Source: Cryobacterium sp. PH29-G1 (GTDB lineage Bacteria > Actinomycetota > Actinomycetes > Actinomycetales > Microbacteriaceae). Taken from it: a stretch of DNA of 64,000 nt. The notes below the pieces were generated by a model, which worked only from the letters and a program-made list of their open reading frames with translations, had not been told where the DNA came from and searched no databases. Each line of letters starts with the position of its first letter. Within the stretch, counting starts at the first letter, position 1. The translations under genes and the position numbers were made by a program. The stretch is taken from contig NZ_JASISY010000001.1 in assembly GCF_030063365.1 (NCBI RefSeq), positions 248,001 to 312,000 of the forward strand. The letters run 5' to 3'. Below, piece by piece: positions 8,893 to 16,503 of this stretch.

Positions 8893-8943
8893 GTCAGTTT
8901 GACCGAAAAAACTTCCTCCCGAGGTCTTTGGAGAGCAGCAGCG

Positions 8944-11046
8944 CTAGCGCGCGGCGTAGTGCGCGCTCACGGCGGCCTGGTCGAGCGCGAAATCATAGAC
9001 GGCGATCTCGTCCAGGGTGCCGACGAAGCTGTTGCCGGAGGTTCCCGCGATATTGAGCTTGGACGTGCTCGGGGTGTTATTCGGTCCGCCAGTCGATGAT
9101 GCTATGAAGGCGCCGTCGAGGTAAAGAGCGATCGTTCCGTTTGCGATACGGGTGAAGACGATGTAGTGCCAGCTGCCGTCGTTGTAGCTGGCCGTAGGCG
9201 AGACGATGTTAGCCGAGGCCTGGTTTGTGTTCGATCCCGCGATGATTTTGCCGCCGCACAAGGAGACGCCAACCTCAAGGTGGTTGCCATTGCTGGAGGT
9301 ACTGGCCAAGGCGGGTCCGTCGGACCGCGTGGTGCAGCCGGATCCGCTGGCACTGTTCGATTTCATCCACAGCTCGATGGAAAAATTCGCGGTCAAGTCG
9401 TGCGACGCGCTTCCATAGGCGCTGCTACCGAAATCGGCGGCCGCGTCTCCGGCAATAGCGCCCGTGACGAACGTCGGCGAACCAGAGAAAGTTCCCGGCT
9501 GACCGGTCGTAACACTATTGGCGAATGTGGCATCGGCGAGGCGCCAGTAGCTGACCAACCCGTTCGTCGCTGACACGGTCGCGTAGTAACTCGAGCCGAC
9601 TCGCAGCACGTTGCCGCTGCTCGCCGTCGCGGTGTTGCCCACGTTGTCCGAGACAACGTACTGGTACTTGTAGCAGTTACCGACCTTGACCGTGTCTGAG
9701 ACCGGACTGGACCCCGGGTTGGTGAAAATAGTGGTGAACGTGGAATATCCCGACGTCGGGCAGACACCGTTCGCCTGGGCCACGCTGGCCCGTTGCAGCA
9801 GGCGGGTGTTTATGCCGGAGGCATCCGTTCCCGTCGTGAAGGACACACTGGCGGTGGTGCTGGAGCTCGACCCGCTGGGCGGCGTCACCGAAGAGCCGGT
9901 TGGCGCCGTGTTGTCGGCCACGAGTGTGAACGCGGTGCTGCCCGACTGCCCGCCGGCATTGTTGGTAGCCGTGACGGACGCCCCGGTGCCGCCCGGGGTA
10001 CTGCTCCAGGAGTAGGTGTTCACCCCGGAGGTTGTTCCGGCACTCGAGGTCCAGTTCGTGCCGGGCGAGGTGAAGGCGAAAGTTTTGACACCGGAAGCGG
10101 TATCGGAGGCCGTGGCGGTCGCCGTGAACGATCCGGTCGCGGCATTCGAACGGTAGAACACCGTCGAACCGTTCCACCACGTGTTTGTCGCCGTGGCGCC
10201 CGTGAGAATCAGGGTCGGATTGGTCGGCGCGGTGGTGTCGATCTTCGCGGTGGCACTCGTGTAGGTGGCTGAGTTGCCGTGTGTGTCGGAGACGAGGTAC
10301 TGGTAGCTGACGCACTTCTGATCGGGCGCGTCGTTCGTTGTCGGCGAGCTGGGGCCGGTGGCCACGAGCGAGTAGGTGCTGAGTGCGCCGCAGACGCCGT
10401 CGGCCCCGCCCGTCGAGGTCAGCGTCGCGGTGGCGCGCCAAAGCTGGGCGCCGGCAGCGATGCCGTTCGCGTCCGTACCGGGATTGAGTACCAGGCTGAG
10501 GCTGGTCGTGCGGGAGTAGTTGTTTCCGGTTCCCGTGAGGCCGCTGATGGTGACGGAGCCTCCCGATGGGGGAGTCCTGTCCACCACGATCACGGCGCTC
10601 GCGGCGCTTTCGACGCCGGTCCAGTTGGTCTGGAAGACCGGTGTGATCTTGTACGTCCATGATCCGTCGGGCACAGCGGTTTCGGTGCAGCTCGTCGACG
10701 TAATTCTGGCGGAACAACTCGACATGCTCTGCGCCGTCGTGCCGGCCGAGTTGTAGCGTTTCAGCGTGTACCCCGATACGGCCGTGCCATTCGACAGCTT
10801 CGACGCGGCCCAGGACACGGTGACGGAACTGCCCGAGATGCTGGCGGTCGGGATCGGCCCGGCGTTCACGATGCCGGCAGCGGATGTGCCGCTGCTGCCC
10901 GCGACGGAACCCACGCTCCAATAGGCCCAGGCCGCACCGCTCGCCCATAGGAACAGAATCAGGAGCGGAAGCGCAGCAAGGCGACGCACTAGGCGCCACG
11001 GACGGGTGCGGATGGTGTCGCGTTTGCGGTGACGGGACGGGGTCAT
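8944..11046 (-). CDS. Secreted multidomain FN3/Ig-like/LamG surface protein
   Basis: A 700-residue exported protein. The start is the ATG at 11046, which overlaps the previous stop (ATGA, 11043-11046); an upstream ORF extension reads other genes. Residues 20-45 are a signal/anchor (LPLLILFLWASGAAWAYW). They are followed by one fibronectin-III-like domain (about 60-155) and three Ig-like repeats beginning with TPPSGGS, TTAPTNP and NTAPTGS-type linkers, each with paired cysteines in places. A C-terminal LamG/concanavalin-like domain (about 490-700) contains ELWMKSNS, SWHYIVFTRI and LDEIAVYDFALD. No LPxTG or LAxTG motif ends the protein. It is the large, promoter-distal member of a four-gene operon of secreted proteins; adhesion or sugar binding is plausible. 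Confidence 0.85.
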   Translation of the reverse strand: MTPSRHRKRDTIRTRPWRLVRRLAALPLLILFLWASGAAWAYWSVGSVAGSSGTSAAGIVNAGPIPTASISGSSVTVSWAASKLSNGTAVSGYTLKRYNSAGTTAQSMSSCSARITSTSCTETAVPDGSWTYKITPVFQTNWTGVESAASAVIVVDRTPPSGGSVTISGLTGTGNNYSRTTSLSLVLNPGTDANGIAAGAQLWRATATLTSTGGADGVCGALSTYSLVATGPSSPTTNDAPDQKCVSYQYLVSDTHGNSATYTSATAKIDTTAPTNPTLILTGATATNTWWNGSTVFYRSNAATGSFTATATASDTASGVKTFAFTSPGTNWTSSAGTTSGVNTYSWSSTPGGTGASVTATNNAGGQSGSTAFTLVADNTAPTGSSVTPPSGSSSSTTASVSFTTGTDASGINTRLLQRASVAQANGVCPTSGYSTFTTIFTNPGSSPVSDTVKVGNCYKYQYVVSDNVGNTATASSGNVLRVGSSYYATVSATNGLVSYWRLADATFANSVTTGQPGTFSGSPTFVTGAIAGDAAADFGSSAYGSASHDLTANFSIELWMKSNSASGSGCTTRSDGPALASTSSNGNHLEVGVSLCGGKIIAGSNTNQASANIVSPTASYNDGSWHYIVFTRIANGTIALYLDGAFIASSTGGPNNTPSTSKLNIAGTSGNSFVGTLDEIAVYDFALDQAAVSAHYAAR

Positions 11047-11603
11047 GATCCGGTCACCAGGTAGACCGTGAAGGTCGCGCCTTGACAAGCGGATGCGGCA
11101 TCCGCTCTCATCGCGAGTGCATTTGCCAGCGAAATGGTGACAGTGCCGGGCGTTGCTGCGGACTTCGCCGGGACGGTCCAGCCCGTGCCGGTATTGGTTT
11201 GCACGGTGAAGCTCAGCGCCGATGTGGCGCACGCCGAGTGTGCGCTGTCGGCAACGATGGCCTGGGTGCCTCGGGTGGTGTCCAGGGAGATCGAGCCGAT
11301 ACGCACGGCAAATGTGTTCGGGTTCGATGCCGACAGGGTGACCGCTGCGGTGCCGCCGGGAACAAGCAGGGCCGTGGTGGTCGCCGGTGCCAGGGCGATC
11401 GGCAGGGTGGTGCCCGTGCTGGCTGTTCCCATACCGTCTCCCCAGGTCGACCAGAGTGAATACGCGACACCGCCGAGGGCCATGGCGATCATGAAAAAGG
11501 CGCCGGCGAGAATCATCTCTTTGGGTATGCGGCGGCGCACGTCCGGCGGGAGATGCGGGATCGGGATCGGGAGTGGGATCGGGGGGAACTTATGTGGCGT
11601 CAT
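11043..11603 (-). CDS. Membrane-anchored or secreted Ig-like protein of the fibre-like operon
   Basis: A 186-residue protein. The ATG at 11603 overlaps the preceding stop (ATGA). It begins with a proline-rich cytosolic stretch (PPIPLPIPIPHLPP), then one hydrophobic segment (MILAGAFFMIAMALGGVAYSLW) and an extracellular beta-rich domain. That domain contains ALVPGGTAAVTLSASNPN-like strands, a cysteine in HSACATSALSF and a second in ACQGATFTVYL. The same two-cysteine layout recurs in the next two genes, so the three are paralogous. Function is unknown. Confidence 0.8.
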   Translation of the reverse strand: MTPHKFPPIPLPIPIPHLPPDVRRRIPKEMILAGAFFMIAMALGGVAYSLWSTWGDGMGTASTGTTLPIALAPATTTALLVPGGTAAVTLSASNPNTFAVRIGSISLDTTRGTQAIVADSAHSACATSALSFTVQTNTGTGWTVPAKSAATPGTVTISLANALAMRADAASACQGATFTVYLVTGS

Positions 11604-12085
11604 GGCAGTTCCGCCGTGCCGATTCCGGAATATTCCAAGGTGATGTGCGCGCCCTTGCAACCGTCCTGGTTTGCGTTGGTGTCGCGCATCTCGACGCGCG
11701 GCCAACTCTCCCGTGGCAGACCGAGAGAGCTCAGGGTGGGACTTTCCTGGGCAGGAACGATCAGGGGAGTGGTGCGTGAGAGCTGGGACACGATGAAATC
11801 GTGCGCGGTGCACGGGCTGTCGGCATCGGACTGCGGTGCTTCGAGATGGTCGATGGCGACGGTCAGGTTCGAAACGGCGAGGTTGAAGTGGTGCGGGTTG
11901 TTCAGCCGCAGATCAATCGGTACCCCGGTACCCGGTGACAGCGGTCCGATCACGGTGGTCTGCGACGCGATATTGAGGTCCTCGCTGGCGATATCAAAGC
12001 CGGGAGCGAACAGCATGAACGCGAGAGTGCCCGTCGCTACCGAGACGGCGGCGACGAGCACAATGCGGTTTTGTGCAGAACTCAT
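11600..12085 (-). CDS. Small secreted Ig-like protein of the fibre-like operon
   Basis: A 161-residue protein with an N-terminal hydrophobic segment (IVLVAAVSVATGTLAFMLF), then a beta-rich domain with LSPGTGVPIDLRLNNPHHFN, a cysteine in PCTAHDFIV and the motif NQDGCKGA near the C-terminus. The last motif and the first cysteine context (CTAxD) are shared with the 159-residue protein encoded upstream. The stop overlaps the start of the next gene. It has no recognised domain name; a structural subunit is inferred from the paralogy and operon. Confidence 0.78.
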   Translation of the reverse strand: MSSAQNRIVLVAAVSVATGTLAFMLFAPGFDIASEDLNIASQTTVIGPLSPGTGVPIDLRLNNPHHFNLAVSNLTVAIDHLEAPQSDADSPCTAHDFIVSQLSRTTPLIVPAQESPTLSSLGLPRESWPRVEMRDTNANQDGCKGAHITLEYSGIGTAELP

Positions 12086-12117
12086 GAGTGTTTCAGGTGG
12101 TGCCGGTGGTGTTCAGA

Positions 12118-12597
12118 TTATTGGATTGAATAGGCGAAGTGCACCGTGGCGCCCTTGCAGCCGTCCTGATTCTCGGTGCTGCTGTCCTTGAATGCGATGG
12201 TCGGGCCGGTCCAGGCATCGACCGCGGTGCCCGAGGCGACTTCATGCCCGACCAAGGCGACCGGATTCGCCAGCGTGTAGTCGGCAGCGGTGCAGGCGCC
12301 CTCGACCGCGCCGATGGCCTTGTCTACGCTGGCAATCGTCGCCGTGACGCTCGTGACGTACACGGGGCCATCGTTGGTGTTGGTGAACTTGCCTTCCAAC
12401 TTTTGCGCCGTCCCTGCGGGCCGCAGGTCGGAGATGACGGACGTCTGCTCGGCCTTGATCGGTACGGTCGTTCCAGTTGTACCGGTACCCGTGCCGGAGC
12501 CGCCCGCGGTCCAGAATGCGAAGGCGATTCCAGAGCCGCCGAGGAGGACGGCCGTGGTGACGGCGACGGCGAGAGCTTTTTTGGACAATTTGGGCAT
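12118..12597 (-). CDS. Small secreted protein with SipW/TasA-like leader
   Basis: A 159-residue exported protein with AGGAG upstream of its ATG, first gene of the four-gene operon. The leader runs KKALAVAVTTAVLLGGSG then IAFAFWTAGGSGTGTG. The aromatic-rich end followed by Gly/Thr resembles the leaders of TasA, CalY and other SipW-processed matrix proteins. The mature part has SDLRPAGTAQKLEGKFTNTN, a cysteine in ACTAADYTL, and NQDGCKGATVHFAY. It is paralogous to the following two gene products. A biofilm or surface-fibre subunit is a hypothesis; no SipW-type signal peptidase is visible nearby. Confidence 0.8.
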   Translation of the reverse strand: MPKLSKKALAVAVTTAVLLGGSGIAFAFWTAGGSGTGTGTTGTTVPIKAEQTSVISDLRPAGTAQKLEGKFTNTNDGPVYVTSVTATIASVDKAIGAVEGACTAADYTLANPVALVGHEVASGTAVDAWTGPTIAFKDSSTENQDGCKGATVHFAYSIQ

Positions 12598-12999
12598 GGT
12601 GCAACTCCTGAAGATTTATGGCGAGAAAATATATCGAGCACGTGGTCGCGTCATTGGAATCGCACGGTGCTGCTACCCCAAAGATAGGGACTCGGGGGCT
12701 GCCGGCGACAGCCCCACTACTGGGTGCGTTCTTAGTAGCTAATCAGGACTTTCGTCCCTACCCGGTGGGACCAGTCGATGACAAGCTGATGGTAGAGGAT
12801 TACAGAATTGTGGGTTCGGCGCGGTCGGCCCTCGGCTGTGGTCGCGGGTGAAATTTGCCACTGGTGCGGGCGCGCCGCTTGGGTCCGGACCCGCGCGTTT
12901 GCTGGCGCAGGCGGTTGGCTGGGGACCGGCCAGCTGGTCATCCACCTGGCTGGTGAAATCATCGGGCTGTGGCCGGCGCGAGGCCGGTAGGCTCGCGGC
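12598..12999. other. Intergenic region upstream of the secreted-protein operon
   Basis: About 400 bases between two divergent genes. It must carry the promoter of the four-gene operon and that of the PdxH-like gene. An open frame over 12732-13301 on the minus strand is a shadow of the PdxH-like gene extended into this gap. I see no RNA gene or clear operator. Confidence 0.5.
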
Positions 13000-13518
13000 G
13001 TGAGCGATTCCCTGCGCCAGCGGCTGCGTGCCCTCCCCGATTTTCCCGCCGTCCTGCCCGGATTCGATCCGGCCACGGCACCGGCCGATCCGATCGACCT
13101 CTTTCTCGAGTGGCTCGACCAGGCGCTGGCCGCCGGAGTGCCGGGGCCCAATGCCTTCAGCCTCGCGACGGCCACCGCGACCGGGGAGGTTTCGTCCCGC
13201 ATGCTCATTTTGAAGAATGTTGACGACGGCGCCTGGCATTTTGCAAGCACGCGCGGTTCCCGCAAGGGGCGTGAGCTTTCCGCAAACCCGATAGCGGCCA
13301 TGAACTTCTACTGGGCACCGCTTGGTCGGCAGGTGCGCGTGGTGGGCCGGGTCGCCTTGTTGTCGGCTGCGGCATCCGCTGTGGATTGGGACGAACGCCC
13401 GGGCGCCGACGGCCGCGCTAATCCCGACTGGCAGCTCTACGCCCTGCGCCCCACCGAGGTGGAGTTCTGGCAGGCCAGCCCCGATCGCCAGCACATTCGG
13501 CACCGTTACGCCGCGTAA
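13000..13518 (+). CDS. Pyridoxamine 5'-phosphate oxidase-like flavoprotein (short)
   Basis: A 172-residue FMN split-barrel protein starting at GTG 13000. It shows the PdxH order: PNAFSLATATATGEVSSRMLILKN (FMN and substrate strands), FASTRGSRKGREL, NFYWAPLGRQVRVVGRV, and near the end VEFWQASPDRQHIRHRY, which matches the VEFWQG(R)xxRLHDR signature of PdxH. It is shorter than classic PdxH (about 210): the region corresponding to SQIGAWAS is missing and the usual WRLxP C-terminus is absent. It may be a true pyridoxal-phosphate synthase variant or a related oxidase. Confidence 0.8.
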   Translation: MSDSLRQRLRALPDFPAVLPGFDPATAPADPIDLFLEWLDQALAAGVPGPNAFSLATATATGEVSSRMLILKNVDDGAWHFASTRGSRKGRELSANPIAAMNFYWAPLGRQVRVVGRVALLSAAASAVDWDERPGADGRANPDWQLYALRPTEVEFWQASPDRQHIRHRYAA

Positions 13519-13559
13519 AACACGCCTGCGCACCGAATCGAGTGGATTCGGTGCGCAGG
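13519..13559 (-). terminator. Strong hairpin terminator of tRNA-Lys
   Basis: Perfect 15-base arms at 13525-13539 and 13545-13559 with a 5-base loop. Read on the minus strand, coming from the tRNA gene, the stem is followed by GCGTGTTTTA, giving a short T-tract. On the plus strand the same hairpin follows the PdxH-like stop, so it may act in both directions. Confidence 0.7.
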
Positions 13560-13583
13560 TGCCGCGCCACGTGCGCGATTATG

Positions 13584-13656
13584 TGGGCCCCGTCGGGCTC
13601 GAACCGACGACCCAAGGATTAAAAGTCCTTTGCTCTACCAACTGAGCTAGAGGCCC
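13584..13656 (-). tRNA. tRNA-Lys (anticodon TTT)
   Basis: A 73-base cloverleaf on the minus strand. Acceptor GGGCCTC pairs with the 3' GGGGCCC plus discriminator A. The D arm contains AGCTCAGTTGGTAGAGC, the anticodon loop is CTTTTAA (TTT), and the T arm contains GGTTCGAGCCC. No CCA is encoded. Confidence 0.95.
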
Positions 13657-13759
13657 GTAGGTTCTAACCTACCGTGGATTCGCGCCCAGCTTTTCTGGGT
13701 AGCGTGGAGTGCAGCAAAAATCAGCCGTTTGAGACCGAAAGAACCGAGGAGAATTCGCC

Positions 13760-14389
13760 GTGGCCGACAACTTTCACAAGCCCACCCTGTTCGCCGCGAA
13801 CAAGTTCGAGGCATTTCAGGGCGGCGACGATCCGGCTGCCATCAGCCGGGTTGCGCACGAGACAGCGCAGGCTCTGCTCAACCGGGTGCGCAGCGACCCC
13901 GATCCGGCCACGGTTGAACGTTTGGTCGCCTATACCGACGAGAACGGCATCGATGCCGTTGCCGAGCTGTGGTCGCGGGCCACGCCGCGCAGCCTCCCGG
14001 GCGCGCTCTGGCGCATTTATCTCATTCGCATGCTGATTCGGCAGGATCCCGAGGGCTGCGCCTACCTCTACCAGCGGGGCACGGATGCTGCCGCCACCAT
14101 CGATCCGCTCGTTGCGGGGGCCGCGGTGCCCACGGGGCCGACCGAGATCATGATTCTGGCCGATGAGATTCTGCGCGGATTGTTCACCGGAGATTTCGCC
14201 GTGGCGCTGGATCGCGGTGCGGCATACTGTCGGGTCACCGCGGTCGGTGCGGCGGCCATCGCCGACGATCTGGAACTGACGGAACCGCACCGCTCGTCGG
14301 AATTGACCACTCGAGCCCTACGTTTCTCGACCACCGCCGCCGAGTTCGCCGCCTGCGCCCGTCTCTGGCGCCGCGACTCCCTAGAGTAG
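13760..14389 (+). CDS. Conserved actinobacterial protein of unknown function
   Basis: A 209-residue soluble protein starting at a GTG with GAGGAGA about 9 bases upstream. It is alpha-helical in appearance (AISRVAHETAQALLNRVR, ALWRIYLIRMLIRQ, ADEILRGLFTGDFAVAL), with no signal peptide, metal motif or recognised catalytic residues. The N-terminus ADNFHKPTLFAANKF is distinctive. It stands alone between tRNA-Lys and the repeat-bearing intergenic region. I cannot assign a function. Confidence 0.8.
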   Translation: MADNFHKPTLFAANKFEAFQGGDDPAAISRVAHETAQALLNRVRSDPDPATVERLVAYTDENGIDAVAELWSRATPRSLPGALWRIYLIRMLIRQDPEGCAYLYQRGTDAAATIDPLVAGAAVPTGPTEIMILADEILRGLFTGDFAVALDRGAAYCRVTAVGAAAIADDLELTEPHRSSELTTRALRFSTTAAEFAACARLWRRDSLE

Positions 14390-14860
14390 CCCCCGCCTTA
14401 TTGCCCGGGCCCGGGCCCGGAAAGTGGGCCCATGTTCTATCGTGGGCCCGGTTGCCTAAGGTGGGCCCAGCTGGGGTTCAGGGCCCCGTCGGGTTGCGCT
14501 GCGTGTCGGGGCTCGCGCTCGCCGTACGCTCGCGGCACGTCTAACTTCAACAATCGCTGTGCGCCGACGGCGAACATTCGACGCCGGCCGCCCGGCTCGA
14601 ATACACTGGGATCTGGTCGGGCCGCAGTAATCCCGGGTTCCATTATTCGCCGCTTCGAGCGGCCTCGCGCCGAGAGGTGCTCTGCGGCCCGGCCTTCTGC
14701 AATCCCGGGGCGGCAGCCCGGGCCGCCAGCCGTGTGTACTCCGGAGTTGCGCTGTGAACTTGGCCGGGGGCATCCGTTTTTCGGGGATTATTTGACACAG
14801 CGACCAATCCGTTACCGACTTCGCACCGAACCCTAGTCATGGAACGGGATAAGACCTGAC
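14390..14860. other. Intergenic region upstream of sigK
   Basis: About 470 bases without a convincing gene. The first 60 hold a copy of the GGGCCC repeat family (14405-14450 plus GTTGCCTAAGGTGGGCCC). The rest is GC-rich with small inverted repeats around CCCGGG. The sigK promoter should be near its 3' end, but I could not assign boxes. Confidence 0.5.
14405..14450. repeat. GGGCCC palindromic repeat, copy 1
   Basis: A 46-base element: CCGGGCCCGGGCCCGGAAAG followed by a hairpin with arms GGGCCCA/TGGGCCC around TGTTCTATCG. It is identical, in inverted orientation, to the element at 17450-17495. The left arm of the central palindrome has diverged (TTGCCCGGG in place of TTTCCGGG). GTTGCCTAAGGTGGGCCC follows. 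Confidence 0.85.
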
Positions 14861-15457
14861 ATGCTAGATCTCATGACTGTTGATCCCGCCGGAGACTTCG
14901 CTTCGGTAGCCCCTGCCACCAAGGAGGAGCTGCTCGCACGAGTAGCCCACGGCGACCAATCGGCCTTCGGAGAACTGTATGACCAGATCGCCCCGCGGGT
15001 GCTTGGCCTGGTCAAGCGTCTGCTCGTCGACCATGCGCAGTCGGAAGAAGTGACCCAGGAGATTTTTCTGGAGATCTGGCAGTCGGCCGCGCGGTACGAA
15101 CAATCACGTGGTGGTGCGAGCACCTGGATTCTCACCATGGCACACCGGCGAGCGGTCGATCGAATTCGGTCGTCGCAGGCCGGACGTGACCGCGATACCA
15201 AAATTGGAATCCGTGATCTGGCCGTTGCCTACGATCACGTTGCCGAAACTGTTGAAGTACGACTGGAGCATGAAAGGGTGGAAAAGGCGATGACTCGATT
15301 GACTGAGTTGCAGCGACAGGCTGTGAGCCTCGCCTACTACGGCGGGTTCAGTCATAGCGAGGTCGCCGACATGCTCCACATACCGTTGGGCACCGTAAAA
15401 ACAAGGCTCCGCGACGGGCTCATCCGCCTGCGCGATGAATTGGGCGTGGCATCATGA
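14861..15457 (+). CDS. sigK: RNA polymerase sigma factor SigK (ECF family)
   Basis: A 198-residue ECF sigma factor. Region 2 is at about 40-110 (FGELYDQIAPRVLGLVKRLL, then QEIFLEIWQSAARYEQSRG and STWILTMAHRRAVDRIRS). Region 4 is at about 145-195 (LTELQRQAVSLAYYGGFSHS, then IPLGTVKTRLRDGL). A second ATG at 14873 is also possible. It is coupled by ATGA overlap to an RskA-type anti-sigma factor, the standard sigK-rskA pair, which controls a redox- or envelope-responsive regulon in actinobacteria. Confidence 0.92.
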   Translation: MLDLMTVDPAGDFASVAPATKEELLARVAHGDQSAFGELYDQIAPRVLGLVKRLLVDHAQSEEVTQEIFLEIWQSAARYEQSRGGASTWILTMAHRRAVDRIRSSQAGRDRDTKIGIRDLAVAYDHVAETVEVRLEHERVEKAMTRLTELQRQAVSLAYYGGFSHSEVADMLHIPLGTVKTRLRDGLIRLRDELGVAS

Positions 15458-16410
15458 CCGACCGTAACGAGCGCGAGCTGCACCCGGCTGATCTGGCCGG
15501 TGCCTACGCCCTGCACGCCCTGGACGCCACCGACGTAGCCGCGTTCGAAGCGCACCTCGCCGAATCCGAGCAGGCTCGCATCGAAGCTGCCGAGTTGAAC
15601 GATACCGCCGTGGCCCTCGGCCTGGCCGTGGCGCCCGTGCAGCCCTCGGCCGCGCTCAAGGCAAATCTCATGTCGATGCTTGCGTCGACTCCGCAGCTTC
15701 CACCGGTGCCGGCACCGCGTGCTGCTGGGCCCGCCACAACGGATGCCCCCGCTTCCGTTTCCGGCGCGACCTCGGTCGTGGCGCCGGTCACGCCCGCGGC
15801 CGCCGAACCCACCGAAGTTAGCGGCGAAGCACCGACCGCACAGGTTGACACGGCGCGGACTGACCCCGCTGCACCCCGGCCGGTCGCGGACATCCGCTCG
15901 GGAACAGGTTCGACCAGCCCGGGCTCAGCCGCCGAGCGGGCGCAGGCGCGCTGGTTCAAGCGTCCAGCTCAGTTCCTGCTGGCCGCGGCGGCCGCAGCTG
16001 CACTCTTCGTCGGTGGCACCTTTCTCGGCCAAACGCTTAACACCAACCAGTTCGAGTCGCAGCAGGCGGCCGGGCTCGCGCAGATCAATGCGGCCGATGA
16101 CGCCCAGCGCGCCGCGACGACGACCGCCGACGGCCAGGAAGCCACCCTGGTCTGGTCGAACAAGCTCGGAATTTCGGCGGTGCTCGTTGACAACCTGCCC
16201 GCGTTGCCGAGCAATCAGGACTATCAGCTCTGGTACATCAACGCTGAGGGCGCCGTCCCCGCCGGAACGTTCGACTCGAGCGGGGACGGCACCGCCTGGC
16301 GTGTACTCGACGGCACGATGCACGCCGGCGATCAGGTGGGCGTCACCGTGGAACCCAACGGGGGATCCGACCAGCCCACAAGCAACCCGATCGTCGCCTT
16401 TCAGAGCTGA
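15454..16410 (+). CDS. rskA: Anti-sigma-K factor RskA
   Basis: A 318-residue single-pass membrane anti-sigma factor. The N-terminal sigma-binding domain begins HPADLAGAYALHALDATD, a zinc-free helical type. A Pro/Ala/Thr-rich linker (about 80-165) follows, then the membrane segment QFLLAAAAAAALFVGGTFLG near residue 175. The extracytoplasmic RskA domain contains LVDNLPALPSNQDYQLWYI and PAGTFDSSGDGT. It holds SigK at the membrane until regulated proteolysis. The start overlaps the sigK stop by 4 bases. Confidence 0.92.
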   Translation: MTDRNERELHPADLAGAYALHALDATDVAAFEAHLAESEQARIEAAELNDTAVALGLAVAPVQPSAALKANLMSMLASTPQLPPVPAPRAAGPATTDAPASVSGATSVVAPVTPAAAEPTEVSGEAPTAQVDTARTDPAAPRPVADIRSGTGSTSPGSAAERAQARWFKRPAQFLLAAAAAAALFVGGTFLGQTLNTNQFESQQAAGLAQINAADDAQRAATTTADGQEATLVWSNKLGISAVLVDNLPALPSNQDYQLWYINAEGAVPAGTFDSSGDGTAWRVLDGTMHAGDQVGVTVEPNGGSDQPTSNPIVAFQS

Positions 16411-16412
16411 TG

Positions 16413-16438
16413 GACCGGCCGCCGAGATGCGGCCGGTC
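16413..16438 (+). terminator. Hairpin after rskA
   Basis: GACCGGCCG (16413-16421) and CGGCCGGTC (16430-16438) pair perfectly around an 8-base loop just after the rskA stop. No T-tract follows. Confidence 0.5.
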
Positions 16439-16503
16439 GGCGCGAGCGCTGCGGTATCCGTGCAATACCGTGAGCGGATGCGCGCGCGAAGTAGGCTCAA
16501 GGC

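Noticed and set aside
8899..9099. Small open frame after the muconate-cycloisomerase-like gene
   Set aside because: Most of it is antisense to the LamG gene end; kept only as a possible truncated-gene remark, not as a gene.
12732..13533. Two minus-strand open frames opposite the PdxH-like gene
   Set aside because: Antisense shadows without ribosome binding sites or domains; they extend into a promoter region.
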